A stretch of DNA of 64,000 nucleotides from Lobosporangium transversale (GCF_002105155.1 NW_019028981.1:1342501-1406500); one strand, 5' to 3'. Positions 32,419 through 45,055 are shown, counted from the stretch's first letter. The notes: generated by a model not told the origin, from the letters alone. Made by a program: numbers and translations.

Positions 32419-34939
32419 ATGGTGAAAAAGGCCCAATCGAAGACCACCTTTGACACACTACAGAACCCAGACCAAGTGTCTGGTACTACAGTCATTGTTC
32501 ATTCTTCATTCTCGCCCGAGGGTGGACATAGTTACTGCATTGTCACACCAGGTGCAGATCACTACCGTCTGCGAATCTTTGATACTACCACAGGAGCTAT
32601 CAAGAACAACTATGAGCAAAAAGAAGGAGACGGCAAGTGGACTTGTATCCGCTGGGGAAACATTACTGAGACTGGATCCAATGGAGTATGTCCTCCTTTT
32701 TTTTTTTTTTTTTTATGTGTGTGTAAGAGAGTGCGTGTGCGTGTGAGAGTGCGTGTGCATGTGTGTTTGTATTCTTGCATATGCACTAAAATAATGACCA
32801 TAGTTTGGTAGCTGGACTTTGATCAGGAGTTTTAATGGTGTAAAGAAGCTTGTCGTTTTGTATTCTATTTACTAATTTGGTATTGATGGGGTTCAATTGT
32901 TTTGTTTAGACTTCAAAGAAAAAGAGGAAATCATCTACTGGAGGCTCCCATAGCCCAGTCTTGGCTCTCGGTCATACAAACGGACATATTTCGATCTTCT
33001 CACTCGTACATGGTCGAGTTATCAAGGAGCTTTCTGGATCTCATACTGGCAAAGTCAATGATTTCTGTTTTTCAAAGAGTGGCAACCGTGGATTTTCAGC
33101 TGGCGAGGATGGTCTGGTGATCGAGTGGGATATTATGCAAGGCGTAGAGATGAGTAAGCTGAAGACAGAGGCCAAGTCCGTCAAGAAGATTCAGCTCAAC
33201 CATGAAGAGACCATGCTGTTGACAGCAGGACATAATATGAAACTCTGGGATCTTGAGACTCGTGAGACGATCAAGGACTTTACAGGACATGCCAGTGCGA
33301 TCACAAATGTTGTATTCTCTGCAAACGATAAGTTCTTGGCATCCACAGCCGAGCAGGACCGCTTCATTAATCTCTGGGATTGCACGCGCGATAACCAACA
33401 GGAGGGTAACATCACAGGTACATACAGTTTTTTTTTTCTTCTTTCTCATTGAGGAAATTTAATTCGATCTTTGGGATAGAATATTATCGAGTAACTTCAT
33501 TGAAATAACCGGAGTTTTTATTATTTTTTCTTTATGCTGCCTACTTTATAGCCTTGACCCTTGACAACACCGTCTCGCATATCGATATCTCGCCCAACAA
33601 TGCTGTTCTTGCCATTTCAGAAGAGGGTACAGCTGGTCTTTGGCAGAATGCACAGAGTGTAAGTGGTACCTCGAGTAGCAGCGCCAAGGCCAACAAGAAG
33701 AAGCGTTACACTACTCGTGCATGCGATTGTTCAATCAAGATCGAGTCATCTCGTGGGGACAGAGCCCTCATCCCCTTGCTTGCAGGAATCTTCACACCTC
33801 AAGGACAGATGATCCTCGCTCGTGGATCAACCATTAAGCCCGTATTCGAGAAGATTGATTTCCAGAATGAGGATGGCTCATTGAAAGAGAAGGAAATGCT
33901 TCTGACCCGTGCACCTGTCACTGGTTTCTTGTTGGACGAGGCAGCCCAGGCAGATAGTAATTTGAAAGCAACTAAGAAGGCATATGATGAGAGTGCAGTA
34001 ACAGTGGTTGGTGTAACAGATTTCGCATTGCCTACGGCAGGTATGGCAAATGCTGAGGATAGTGAAGGCGAAGATGGTGGAGACAAGGACTCTACTCAGA
34101 TGGAAGGACGTACCATGGAAGAGAAACTTCAGGATTTGGCAATGGACGAGTCAGCAAACAGTCTGACAGAAAAGAAATCAAAACAGTCTGCTAGCGGTAG
34201 TGCCAAGAACAAATATCCTACACCCAAAGCCAACTCTCTGCAACAGATGCTCATCCAGGCATTACATTCGAATGACTTGCAGCTCTTGGAGGCATGTCTG
34301 ACCTTCAATAATGTGGAGGTGATCAGGAACACAGTTCGTCGTCTTCCTACAGCTTATGTAGTCCCATTCTTAACCCAAGTCATCCACAAGTTCCAACAAA
34401 AGCCTAATCGTGGTGAAGCGCTTTTGGAGTGGATCAAAGCAGTATTGCTGATCCACACTGCATACCTGATGACAGTCCCAGACTTGATGAAGAAATTGTC
34501 CAACTTCTACCAGACCTTGGATTCACGCGTTTCTGTGTTCCAAAAGATGTTGAACCTTCATGGTCGCTTGGATCTGGTAATGAACCAGATTGAGATGAGG
34601 CAGCAATATGTAGCTGAGGATGTGACAAATGAAGCAGCAACGGTGTATGTGGAAGACGAGGATGATGAAGAGGGAGAAGATTTGGATCTTGATATGGATG
34701 ACGATGATGACGATGATGATCTTGTTGGTGAGGCAGATGCGTTTGATGAAGAGGAGGTAAGGATACTTGACTTTTTCCTTGTTTTCTGATTAGTTGTTAT
34801 CTGAAGATGTCGAATGTCTAATCCTAACTAATTATTTATTTGTTTAATATCATGATAGCTTGGAGAGACAGACGAAGAAGAACTTGAATCTGAAATGTCG
34901 GATGATGACGACGATGAAGTATCCGAAGACGAAGAATAA
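32419..34939 (+). CDS. UTP5: U3 snoRNA-associated protein Utp5 / WDR43
   Basis: Member of the t-UTP (UTP-A) subcomplex of the small-subunit processome, needed for rDNA transcription and 18S pre-rRNA processing in the nucleolus. Four exons (32419-32685, 32910-33417, 33552-34756, 34859-34939), 686 residues. The N-terminal WD40 propeller includes GHTNGHISIFSLVHGRVIKE and KLWDLETRETIKDFTGHASA. The C-terminal Utp12 domain (about 470-610) includes NSLQQMLIQALHSNDLQLLE and RRLPTAYVVPFLTQVIHKFQ, diagnostic of the Utp5/Utp4/Utp12 class. The tail is a long Asp/Glu run continued across the last intron into exon 4, as in WDR43. A Lys-rich segment (KANKKKR) could act as a nuclear signal. Confidence 0.93.
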
Positions 34940-35221
34940 GATAACAAGATCCAGATACATCCTTTTCTTTTTTTTTTTTTAACTGAACATCCCATTTTTA
35001 GATAGAGAAATCCATTTCCCCTTACACAAAGGTCTTCCATCTCAAACCAACCAACCATACAAAGTTTAGCCATCTTTTTTCAAATCTCATCTCGCACTTG
35101 AATTTTTCACATGTAATAACCCCCCTCATTAAACCGAGCATATATTTTTTATTTTTATATCACCATTATCATTAACATACCCAAGGGCATCATGCTCTAG
35201 TCATCATCAGAGTATTCATGT
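34940..35221. other. 3' flank of UTP5
   Basis: T/A-rich 3' region of UTP5, with a T run at 34969-34980 right after the stop and AT-rich sequence to 35160. No coding feature seen. Confidence 0.45.
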
Positions 35222-35527
35222 CTATCAGTTCTTTCATTGAGTTGATGTCCATGTTCAAAGTGGTGTTGATCTTGAGCGCTTCTAGCAGTGCAAGGGCACC
35301 TTCATTCCCGATTGAGTTGTACATCAAGTTCAAAGTAGTTAAAGTCGTATTAGACTTGAGCGCCTCTGACAGTTAGTTCCATAGCCCCTTCATCACCAAT
35401 TCGGTTACTTCCCAAGTCCACATTGGTTAAAGTTGTGTTGATCGCGAGTGCTTGGATATTCGTGAAGCTCAAAATTTTGAGCGAGGATAGTATGAGCATG
35501 CTTTTGAAGGATAGCAAGTCTGTCGAG
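35222..35527 (-). pseudogene. Internally deleted relic of the LRR gene family
   Basis: On the minus strand, 35527-35455 is closely similar at DNA level to 26206-26275 of the intact LRR gene (the segment coding for DRLTTLQKHTHAILIQNLEL). It runs directly into LRR units with the family motif (ALAINTTLTNVDLGSNRIGD, and LMYNSIGNEGALALLEALKI after a frame change near 35370). About 1 kb present between these parts in the intact gene is missing. No start codon, no complete frame. Confidence 0.8.
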
Positions 35528-36259
35528 GGCTTGATCTTGCATTTTACTATCCTTCGCCTTGGACTAAAACTGCAGTTGAACCATCATGAGAACTGGATCT
35601 GGCCTGCCCTTGAGTTGATGAAATCTAAATGGGTAAATTTGCCCGTTCTACGATCCAAGAGGTATTTTATAGATCCGCAATACTTTGCTTTTTTTAAGCG
35701 GAAGTCGCGTATTGCTCGTATCGCAAAGGGGCCCGATCTCTTTCACACGTCTATCATTTCGCTATTATTCTGTCTAGTCAATTCAGTAGTTGCCTCTCTC
35801 TCTCTATTCTTTTTCTTTTCTTCTCTTCAGTTCTCTCTACCTCTAGTTGTCGTAGCAAAGATGGTGAGAGATCATCAACCGGGGGTAATAGCAGGCGGCG
35901 CTAGAATAATATCGCATAAATACATTACTTTATTGATAGGATACAAACATTCTGAATATACTGTATATATAACTTTCTCTCAACTGGGCTATCTCTCACC
36001 GTGGCTTCTGCAGCATCCATATCAAGTCCAAAAGCTTTCCTATCCTTTCCGTACTGTGAGATAGTTGCCTTTTCTGACACGAAAGCACTAGACTTTAAAA
36101 CCAATGTCAAGTTACAAAAGTTTACTTATCACGTGATTAGAAACCACCGTGTGATGTAGTTTCAGATACAAATCTACAGATTTCTTTTTTCTTACAAGAT
36201 TTCCTCCTTGGAATACCATTTATTATATTTTTTATACACATAATCTAATCTTTCTCATC
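35528..36259. other. Accessory spacer and CWC18 promoter
   Basis: About 730 bp with no supported gene. A plus-strand frame (35423-36064) stays open through the LRR relic and beyond, but the relic is antisense to it and its residues match nothing I know, so I treat it as chance. The last about 100 bases are the T-rich leader of the splicing-factor gene. Confidence 0.4.
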
Positions 36260-37284
36260 ATGGATGAAATAAGTCAAAAACGAAAGGAAAAGCTCGAGCA
36301 ACTCAGGAAGCGGAAATTGGCATCAACGGGGAATGGCGACAGTGATGTCAGGTACAGTTTGATTTAGTTTCTAGATCAAAAGGGCCTTATTCCGTGCAAC
36401 TATACATATATTACTTGAGGATAAACAGGACAGCTTTCTTTGCGAACTATATATATTTCTTGACGAGAAAAAAACTTGAAATGCATGGTCATATATAAGT
36501 ATCAACAACGACAACAACAACAACAACAACAACAACAAAAATCAAAATCAAAATCAATCCCGAAAATATCCTTGGAAATTTTTAACGTTCAATTGTCGCG
36601 TTCATCCAATACCTCAGAGTACCTATTGAGGCACTCCTTCCAACTTGATCAGGATCTTCATTTGAGGAGCCCTTTTCTATATACTAATCAATCAATCAAC
36701 AAACATCAACCATCAAACTGGAATATGAGTGTGCCTATGACTTACGAATGAGAAAAAAAAAAAGAAAAAAGAAAAAAGAAAAAAAGTCTAACTATTCCTT
36801 GTACTCTTTTCTCTATTTCTCTTTATTTTTTATTTGTTTGCTTCGCTGTGATCAATTGAATCATGCTAGCCTATCATTCCGTAACTACACGCCAAATAAT
36901 GAAGAGTTGAAGGCACCAGACTCCAAGATCTTCACACCAGCAGATATCAACGAAACAGTAGAGAAGAAGATGGAGGGTGTTGTTGAGAAGGTCATTCAGG
37001 AAGAAGAAGAAAAGCGTGCTAAAGACGTTGTATGTATTTATATATATTTGTATTTTTGGATGTGTATGTGTGTGTGTATGTGTTTATACCTCCGAGTTGA
37101 CTGACGAATCCTCTTTTTTTATTTCTTTTTCTTCCAGGATATTTTCACACTGGCACCCAAGACCCCCAATTGGGATTTGAAGCGTGATATTGAACCAAAG
37201 TTGCTCAAGCTAGAAAAAAGGACTCGGGCTGCAGTGATTGAATACATTCGGAAAGAACGACCTCACGACTTGAGCATGGCATAA
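36260..37284 (+). CDS. CWC18: Spliceosomal protein Cwc18/CCDC12 (Cwf18 family)
   Basis: Small Prp19-complex/spliceosome-associated protein. Three exons (36260-36351, 36870-37029, 37138-37284), 132 residues, close to the family length. It starts MDEISQKRKEKLEQLRKRKL, a basic coiled coil. Then comes LSFRNYTPNNEELKAP (the conserved 'LKFRNY-P' block). The C-terminal signature is LAPKTPNWDLKRDIEPKLLK, followed by LEKRTRAAVIEYIRKER. Intron 1 is long for this genome (518 bp) and contains a CAA repeat (about 36502-36538) and an A-rich block. Splice junctions split a codon (AG|C) and close in frame. Confidence 0.92.
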
Positions 37285-37776
37285 AAAAAAAAAAAGTCCT
37301 TTATTTCATTAAACATTTTTTTAATGGTAATTAGGCAGCCCTGTACAATATTAGAATTTCTTTATCTCCAGAATTAAAAAAAAAAAAAAAAAAAAAAAAA
37401 GCCAAAGTGGAATAGCCATCGATATCGTTTCCTACTTTTTTCAAAAGACCATTATTATAAAGAGTCAAGATATCGATATTATACAACATATTTTTTATTT
37501 TATTTCTTTATAGTCTATGGAAAAGTGAATGGGATCGTTATCTTTAAATATGCAAAGTAATTTATGACCCATTTCAAGTCCTTAACTCAGGGTTACTTGT
37601 TTAAATAAAATAAAGAACAACAGTAAAGTGAGTGAGTGTATGTATGTGTATGTGCATAATATCTTGAACAGATGTGAAATAATTACAAAGAAAACGAGAA
37701 AACGAGAAAACGAGAAAAGGAAAGAATAACTGAGAAAAGGAGATCGATTCTCTTCATCCAATTTTTTTTTTTTTAC
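37285..37776. other. Convergent 3' regions of CWC18 and ADE4
   Basis: About 490 bp of AT-rich sequence between two genes facing each other. It contains A runs at 37283-37295 and 37375-37400 and a gaaaacga repeat near 37690-37715. No coding feature seen. Confidence 0.5.
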
Positions 37777-38623
37777 TTACTTCAATTGCAAATTGAAGTT
37801 GTAGAGTCCAAGAGTTTCTGGGCTCTGAGTATCCTCAACCTTGTCCTTCTTTGCATCTGATCTCAAATCCTCCAAATGTTGGAGGTACGCGTCATCCACC
37901 TTGCCAGTGATATACTTGCCGTCGAACACAGATGCATCCCAGGACTTGATGCTAGGATTGAACTTTCGGCAGGATGCAATCAATCCCTCAATATTCTGGA
38001 AACAAAAAAAGAATTAAAGTACACAAGTAAGTAAATAAATAAACAACTCATCTTTCGAAACTCAATCTAGAATACATGATCTTCAATGCCGCCATTTTTT
38101 TTTTTAGCAGTGAACTGTATCCTTGTGTAGGTTACATGCACATACCTGGAAAATGACTCTGTCAACACCAAGAGCCTCAGCAATCTCGTCATCGTCCTTA
38201 TCGTGGGCAATAAGCTCCTTGGGAGTAGGCATGTCAATGCCATAGACATTGGGGTATCTGATGGCGGGTGCACAGGATGCAAGATAGACCTTCTTTGCTC
38301 CAGCATCACGAGCCATCTGCACAATCTCCTTGGATGTTGTGCCACGGACGATCGAGTCATCTACAATCAACACGTTCTTGCCCGCAAACTCCAATGCCAT
38401 TGCATTAAACTTCCGTCGAACCGTCTTCTTGCGCATTGCCTGACCAGGCATAATGAACGTGCGTCCAATGTACCGGTTCTTGATGAATCCTTCACGATAG
38501 GTGATATCCAACTTGTATGCTGTCTGAAGAGCAGCCACACGACTCGTATCGGGGACCTTGTAGTCATAATAAATAATAATATATATAAAAAACCTGATCC
38601 AACACCATGCCATAATAATAATT

Positions 38624-38654
<31 letters not shown>

Positions 38655-39096
38655 AAACTTACAGGAATGATCACATCGACATCGTGGTCGGGGCCAAGCT
38701 TCTTCAAGACCTGGTCCGCTAAAGCCTCACCCATGGCCAAGCGGCACTTGTAGACCGAGATCCCATCAATGATGGAATCAGGGCGAGAGAAGTAAACGTA
38801 TTCAAAAATGCAAGGGGAAAAGTTGGCATCTGGAACCAACTCACGACGGCTGACAAGGCCAGCCTTGTTAACAATGACAGCCTCGCCAGGTCTGAGATCC
38901 TCGAAATCCGTAAAGCTGCATCCATCACACACAACACTCTCTGAAGCAAACATGTAATCTGTACCCTTGGGTGACTGGCGTTTAGCAAAACCAATAGGAC
39001 GAATACCATGAGGATCACGGAAACCAATGATTCCGAATCCTTAAAAATAATAATAATAAAAAATAGAGAGAGATGGCGCAAGTCAGGAAACTTTGA

Positions 39097-39134
<38 letters not shown>

Positions 39135-40339
39135 CTACAAATGCAGTCACTTACCAGCAATCATGGCAACGCAGGCGTATCCTCCATGACAAACATCAAA
39201 GATACCTTTGATGGCAGTAAAGATATCTTCCTCATTGATACGGAACTTGCCAGTCTTTTGGAGATTGTTGGCAAAGATGTTGAGTAACAGCTCCGAGTCG
39301 GAATCGGTATTGATGTGACGATGCGCATCCTGGTCGAGAAAGGTACGAAGCTCATCCGCATTCACCAAGTTGCCGTTCTATTGGTTATTTAGTTGTCATT
39401 ATCCATATGATGAGTAAGAAACCATAGGAATGATGTTTAATAAAGGAAAAAAGGAAAAGAAAAAAGATTGGTTCAGTGAACGCCATAAAATAAAGTTTTT
39501 TCTTTTTCTTTTCTTTTTTTCCCATGGCAGAAATTCACTTTATAAAAAGTCCGATGATTCATGTGGTTACATACATGAGCAAAGACGATTCCATAGGGAC
39601 TGTTGACATAGAAGGGTTGGGCCTCTGACATTGATGATGATCCAGCAGTAGGATAGCGAACTAGCCACAGGAAATAATAAAATGTAAACAAAAATAAAAA
39701 AAATATTAGTCACTCTTCTCTCGTTCTCGTAACGTTGTTTGACATTCCCTTCCCCTTTTTTTAAAAAAAAATTGTGGGAAAACATGTACTGGGCGAAGGG
39801 TGAAACAACCAGTAACGAAATGATGAAGATGTCTTTGTGCGGACAGAACAACAGTATAACAGTATAACGGTATAACAACATAACAGCATAACAGCATAAT
39901 AGCATAATAGCATAATAGCATAATAGCATAATAGCATAACAGTATAACAGTATAATAAACAGTAACTCAGTAAGCAAGATTAAACATACCATGACCAACA
40001 CCCATGCTTCCAATAAGTTGCTCCAACTTGGGCTGATCAAAAACATCACGGACCATGCCATTGCCCTTGATCTGGTACAAACGACCCTTGTTTCCACAAG
40101 TAACAATACCAGCAGCATCCTACAATTGTGTGAAAAATATTTTTATGACAATCTCAATGTTAACAAAACAAACGAGTTTAAATAAATTACCCAACGCAAA
40201 TAAGCAATAAGACAGAGTAAAAGATTTTTTTTTTTCCACTTGCCTGACCACGATGTTGCAACATGCCAAGGCCCTCATGCAATTCAGGGCTGGCCATCAG
40301 GTTGTGATCAGCAAGGAGAAGAGCAGTGATTCCGCACAT
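37777..40339 (-). CDS. ADE4: Amidophosphoribosyltransferase (PRPP amidotransferase)
   Basis: Catalyses the first committed step of purine synthesis, PRPP + Gln to 5-phosphoribosylamine. Seven exons: 40339-40244, 40119-39990, 39660-39575, 39377-39155, 39039-38663, 38556-38146, 37995-37777; 513 residues, the family length. The N-terminal glutaminase domain begins MCGITALL, so Cys2 is the nucleophile. It continues with [15 protein letters not shown] and [10 protein letters not shown]. The phosphoribosyltransferase domain has the PRPP motif [14 protein letters not shown] and the upstream [13 protein letters not shown] flag region. Intron 1 begins with GC (CAG|gcaagt), the accepted GC-AG class; all other donors are GT. 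Intron 2 carries an 8-bp minisatellite. Introns 4 and 5 have A and T runs. Confidence 0.96.
39851..39962. repeat. 8-bp minisatellite in ADE4 intron 2
   Basis: About 14 copies of an 8-bp unit, consensus (A/G)CAGCATA/ATAGCATA with acagtata variants at both ends and six identical central atagcata copies. It lies wholly within the 329-bp intron between ADE4 exons 2 and 3. The variant units at the edges and uniform units in the middle suggest expansion from the centre. Confidence 0.93.
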
Positions 40340-40894
40340 TGTTGTTTCCTTCTTTTTCTTTTTTTTTTTTTTTTCAGTTGAATGAAATTGGTGGCAAGAA
40401 GAGAGGAAGGGGATTATCGCTGTCACAAGAGAAAGGACAAAAGAATAATCCAAAGGGTAAAGGGAAGGCAAGAAGAAAGAATGAGAGTGAGGGTGAGAAA
40501 GAGCGGGCGGAGAAAGGGATGAGGAACAAGTTGTGCTGAGTAATGAGCGGAAGAAGAGCAAAGAGAAAAGCTGATCAGAGACTTCTTTCAAAAGAAAAAA
40601 TTTCTCCTTGCTTTATACTCTAATAACTCTACCCCGCAACTTCCTTTTTTGGATCCATTTATATAATCCTACACACATGTAACTTGATTGGATTGGACCT
40701 GCAGAAGCTTACAAGTTAAAACATTCACATCCACATTCATCATTAGCAGTTCGTACGTGTTATTCAAAACATCCTTTAGCACATAGCTTTAGTAACTTTG
40801 ACAAAAAAATATATTTCAAAAAAAAAAAAGTCCTAATGGTCATGGTTTCTCAAAAATATTCTAATATAAAAAAACCCCCTCCAGTTCATCCGAC
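40340..40894. other. ADE4 promoter and CCT8 3' flank
   Basis: About 550 bp between two minus-strand genes. It includes the pyrimidine-rich ADE4 leader (T-run 40354-40373 and C/T blocks to about 40560) and the 3' flank of CCT8 with A runs at 40801-40829. No coding feature seen. Confidence 0.45.
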
Positions 40895-43486
40895 TTAATC
40901 CTCATCCCAATGTTGCTGCTTCTTGGGTGCAACGGGTCCACCAGCAGCCTTGGACATGATCAGCTACAACAAGTACACAGGACAAATTATTACAACAACA
41001 TTAATAAATAAAAACTTTTAAAAAAAAACCTTCTCCTGGAATTAAAATCTCTAAATGACAAAGATAAGAGAATATATAATATCAACACATACCTGATCTA
41101 CACGGAGGACCGTAATCGCAGTCTCTGTTGCAAGGCGGATGGCATGTGACTTGGCTGCCAAAACATCATAGATCTTAGCGCCATGAGCATCAATAAGACC
41201 GTTGTTTTCGCTCTCAATATCAACACCCATCACACCTGAATCATCAGCATGGTGGGACGCATACAATTTGGAAATGATCTCTGTAGCATCAATGCCTGCA
41301 TTCTCTGCCAGGGTACGAGGAACAACCTCAAAAGCTTCAGCAAACTTCTTGATCGAATGCTGGTTCAAACCAGGGGTTTTCTATTTCATCCAGAAAATAT
41401 ATATATATTCCAGGGTTAGAAATCTCTTCTTGATCAGCCAAGTACAACGTGTTGAAAGCATTTTTTTTTTTTTTTTCCTCAATCAAGTACACACCTCTCC
41501 GACAGCCAGCAAACGCTTGAGCAACTCCATCTCCGATGCACCAGCTCCAGGAACAAGGCGAGGATCCTTCACAAGAGCCTTGATCACATTTACACCATCA
41601 TCCAAAGCACGCTCAACATCATCCAAGTGATTCTGGGTGGCACCACGGATAACAATGGTGGCAGTCTTTGTGATTTCCTCCTCCTGTCTGAATACCGTCA
41701 CACGATCTCCACCAATCTCAACACTCTCAACGATATCGCAGTATCCCATCTCTTCCGCCATTGGTGCACCTACTCGAGCCAATGCAGTGGCACCAGTAAC
41801 ACGGCACAATCTTCTCAGGTCAAATTTGGACAGGACTTTAACCACCATAATGCCGAATCTGTTGAGGTAATGAAGAGCAAGATCACCAACAGTGTTACCG
41901 GTAACAACCACCTTGACGCCAGCGTCAGCAATTGACTTCAACATGTTCTCCATCTGCTTTTCTTCGCCCTTTGTGAAATCAAGCATCTCATTGGCATTGT
42001 GAATCAAAACAGTTCCCTTAGTCTCAGTTTGTGCAATGTCCAGAGGGCATGTGAAAATAGCGATCTTGGCCTTCTTTGCATTTGTAATAACACCTAGAAC
42101 ATTATGAGAATTCAATTTTTTTTTTTTTTAAGAATTTGTGTTGATAATAAATAGTTTGACATATACACAGTGTCAACAATATCGAAACTAGATTTTTTTT
42201 TCTTTTACCTTCAGGGGAACGACCAAAGACCATTCCTTTGACGACTCGGCTCTCATAAAGACTGCTACCCATGATCTTGACGATGCGAATGCTATCGACG
42301 TTAAAGTTGGCAGCCTCCTTTGGCATGACAGCAAGAGCAGCATCGCAAACAAGCTCTGTCAGCATATCCTCGTTTCCGTACTGCTTGGAAGCAATGGCAG
42401 TGTGAACAGCTTTAATGAGATCCTCCTTGGAGTGCAACTTCTTGACCTCGTCAACCGATAATTCTGATGATAACGAGATGATAACGAGATGAACACAAGG
42501 AAAAAGATCAGGTTAATCATAATCATTTAAATGCTTGAAATAGAAAACATAAAGGCTTTTTGAGTTGGACATGACAAACCTTCGAGGATCTCCAAAGCTT
42601 TATGTAAAGCAACTTCATATCCTTGGACAATATCACTGGGATGAAGACCCATACGAAGCAAGCTTTCAGCCTTCTGCAAGAGCTCTCCTGCAATAATGCT
42701 AACCAAGTTGGAATTATCACCCATCTAATTCATTGAATTGAAATATACATTGAAAGAAAAAGAAAAGAAAAAGAAAAGAGTACTGCGAGTTTGAGCGAAT
42801 TTCATCCAAGGCACTCTGGATATTTGTTTGAAAGAAAAAGAAAATAAAGAGTTCTAAAAATATCAGTCACTATAAAACTTATAAAGCTCTACCTCAGCTT
42901 CTTGTTGCTGTGAGGCCATGACCAGGAGTTTGGCTGCAGGGTGGACGACTTCAAGCTCACGGACAATAGTGGCAGCATCATTAGTTACAAACAACTTTTC
43001 CATGTGGTTGATAATGATCTTGTTGCGACCTGCGTCATTAAAAGGAAAATATATAAACTGGTGAATTAACAGATCTACTTTGATCCACTGTGTCGTTTTT
43101 CCCTTGCGGATATTAAGCGTCAATGTAGTCGTGCCAGACTTTTTTTTTTGTGTCGCTTTGATTCATACCATTAGGACCAAAGGAAGTACGCGTGATTTCG
43201 GACAAATCGTGGACAGCTGCAATGTTACGAAGGACAGCTTCATCAACACCTTGCAGGTGCTATTAAAGAGACGCGATACATGAAATGTGGTTGTGAGATG
43301 GTCATCATTGTCATATTTGTCAATTATGGTGCCGCAGGTAAAAACTGAAAAGTCATAGTAGATCAGATTTGATAGCTGGGAGCGTGTCGTTTCATAACGA
43401 AGTAGATCTGTGGATGAGTGGAACACTATTGATACCTTGTAGCCATCCTTGAGCATTTGAGTTCCCTTGGGGATTCTGAGAGCCAT
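40895..43486 (-). CDS. CCT8: T-complex protein 1 subunit theta (CCT8)
   Basis: Subunit of the cytosolic chaperonin TRiC/CCT that folds actin, tubulin and WD40 proteins. Eight exons: 43486-43436, 43259-43169, 43029-42893, 42724-42580, 42463-42209, 42093-41495, 41380-41093, 40963-40895; 544 residues, the family length. Group II chaperonin motifs: EITRTSFGPNGRNK, VTNDAATIVRELEVVHPAAK and GDNSN (a variant of the GDGTN nucleotide loop). The theta-specific opening is IPKGTQMLKDGYK. Apical and equatorial parts include AGASEMELLKRLL and LAENAGIDATEIISKLYA. Exon 6 ends at a GTGTGT donor; other donors are standard. The C-terminus ends HWDED. Confidence 0.96.
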
Positions 43487-43719
43487 GATGTCAAGAAGAG
43501 TGTTGAGTAGATGGCGATGGAGGCAAGGGAATTTGAGAGTAGAAAAAAAGGAAAAAGTAATTTAATCGTCTTTGCTTGAATCCCTCGTACACATCTGTCT
43601 AATGCTTCCTCAAGCTTCTTTATGTGCACGTGATTAGATCAGTTAGAAGAACCCAACTGGCCCTTTCATCAGAAACTTTTCATTTCCTATTTTTTTCAAC
43701 TCCATAATCGCCAGTAACC
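43487..43719. promoter_or_regulatory. 233-bp divergent promoter CCT8/SEC13
   Basis: Only 233 bp separate the CCT8 start codon (minus) from the SEC13 start codon (plus), so both promoters and leaders share this spacer. No TATA box is obvious. A WD40 protein and the chaperonin that folds WD40 propellers are thus driven from one spacer; whether they are co-regulated is inference. Confidence 0.6.
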
Positions 43720-45055
43720 ATGGTAAGATTACAGGACCTGGAGAAAAAGAAAGAATAGTCTAAGGACTAAATCAGAGGCTACATCCTTAATACTATTTGC
43801 TTGAACTATATACGTTAACATCTCATTCTCTCGTACTGAAGGTCTCGACAGATGATTTTAAGGAAAAAGGGAAAAAGTTAAAGAGCAATTGACATGGATA
43901 GTTGGATAGTTTATATATACCCATCGTTCATATCAAGGATTTTCTCAAACGGAATGAAGACGCTCTGGCTAGCTGTAGTTGGGGAATGCTTTGAAAGAAT
44001 ATCTTTAGATGGCAACCTCGGTCACTCTTTCTCACTTCAGGTCGCGTAAATATAATGACTAAACGCCAGATCAATTTTGTGATATGTATCATGTATAAAC
44101 TAGGCTGCCGCACAAAACACGCTGGAAACCCAGCATGAAGATATGATTGTAAGAATAAAGACTAGGCTTTCTTTTTATGTTTGCTTTGTATGATCTTGGC
44201 TCTCCAAATACCGGCAACTAAATATTACTATATCTGTTTATAATTTGGCAATAACAATTTGACCCTTAGCATGATGCTCAATACGATTACTATGGTATGC
44301 TTGAATATTTCGTAGCATAGTATTTTATTCAGTTTGCTATGATGTGTAGGTACGATGACTAAACACAATGCTTATGGACGTATGATATCTATTAGGCAAG
44401 CGCTTGGCTACTTGCTCTTCAGATCGCTCTATCCGCATCTTTGATGTTGATGGTGAAAACCATCGCTTGGTAGACACACTAAGAGGGTATGCTAACTAAG
44501 GAGTCAGAAATCATGAAGCATGGCATCGAATTTACATTATACATACCGGGATCCCTATTCTAATTTTCATTCTCTTATTTGTAGACATGAAGGGCCAGTT
44601 TGGCAAATCTCATGGGCACATCCTAAATTTGGATGTATTCTTGCCTCTTGTTCTTATGATGGCAAGGTCTTTGTTTGGAGAGAACAGAACGGCCAATGGT
44701 CACGCATTAAGGAGCACACTTCCCATACTGCTTCAGGTATGGCAAGACCAATGTATTGAGTTAATATTATCATTATCATTTTAAAAGCACTCATCAAGTA
44801 GGTGATTAACATTATATGCGGTGCACATGTTATTCAATTTGGATATGGATTAATAGTGAACTCTGTTGCTTGGGCTCCCCATGAGCTTGGACCAATCCTG
44901 GCCTGTGCTTCATCGGATGGCCGTGTATCAATCCTGTCTTTCAAAGGTAAGCCGATAAGTAAGGATTCAGGAGCAATTGTCCATGTCTATTTATACCATC
45001 TGGAACTTTTACTAGTTTTACTAATACCTTTCTTTGTATATTTTCTCTTGAATGC

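Noticed and set aside
35423..36064. Plus-strand 213-residue frame as a gene
   Set aside because: It overlaps an antisense LRR relic and shows no recognisable domain; treated as chance.
39851..39962. CRISPR-like repeat array
   Set aside because: Units are 8 bp with no spacers and lie in a eukaryotic intron; it is a minisatellite.
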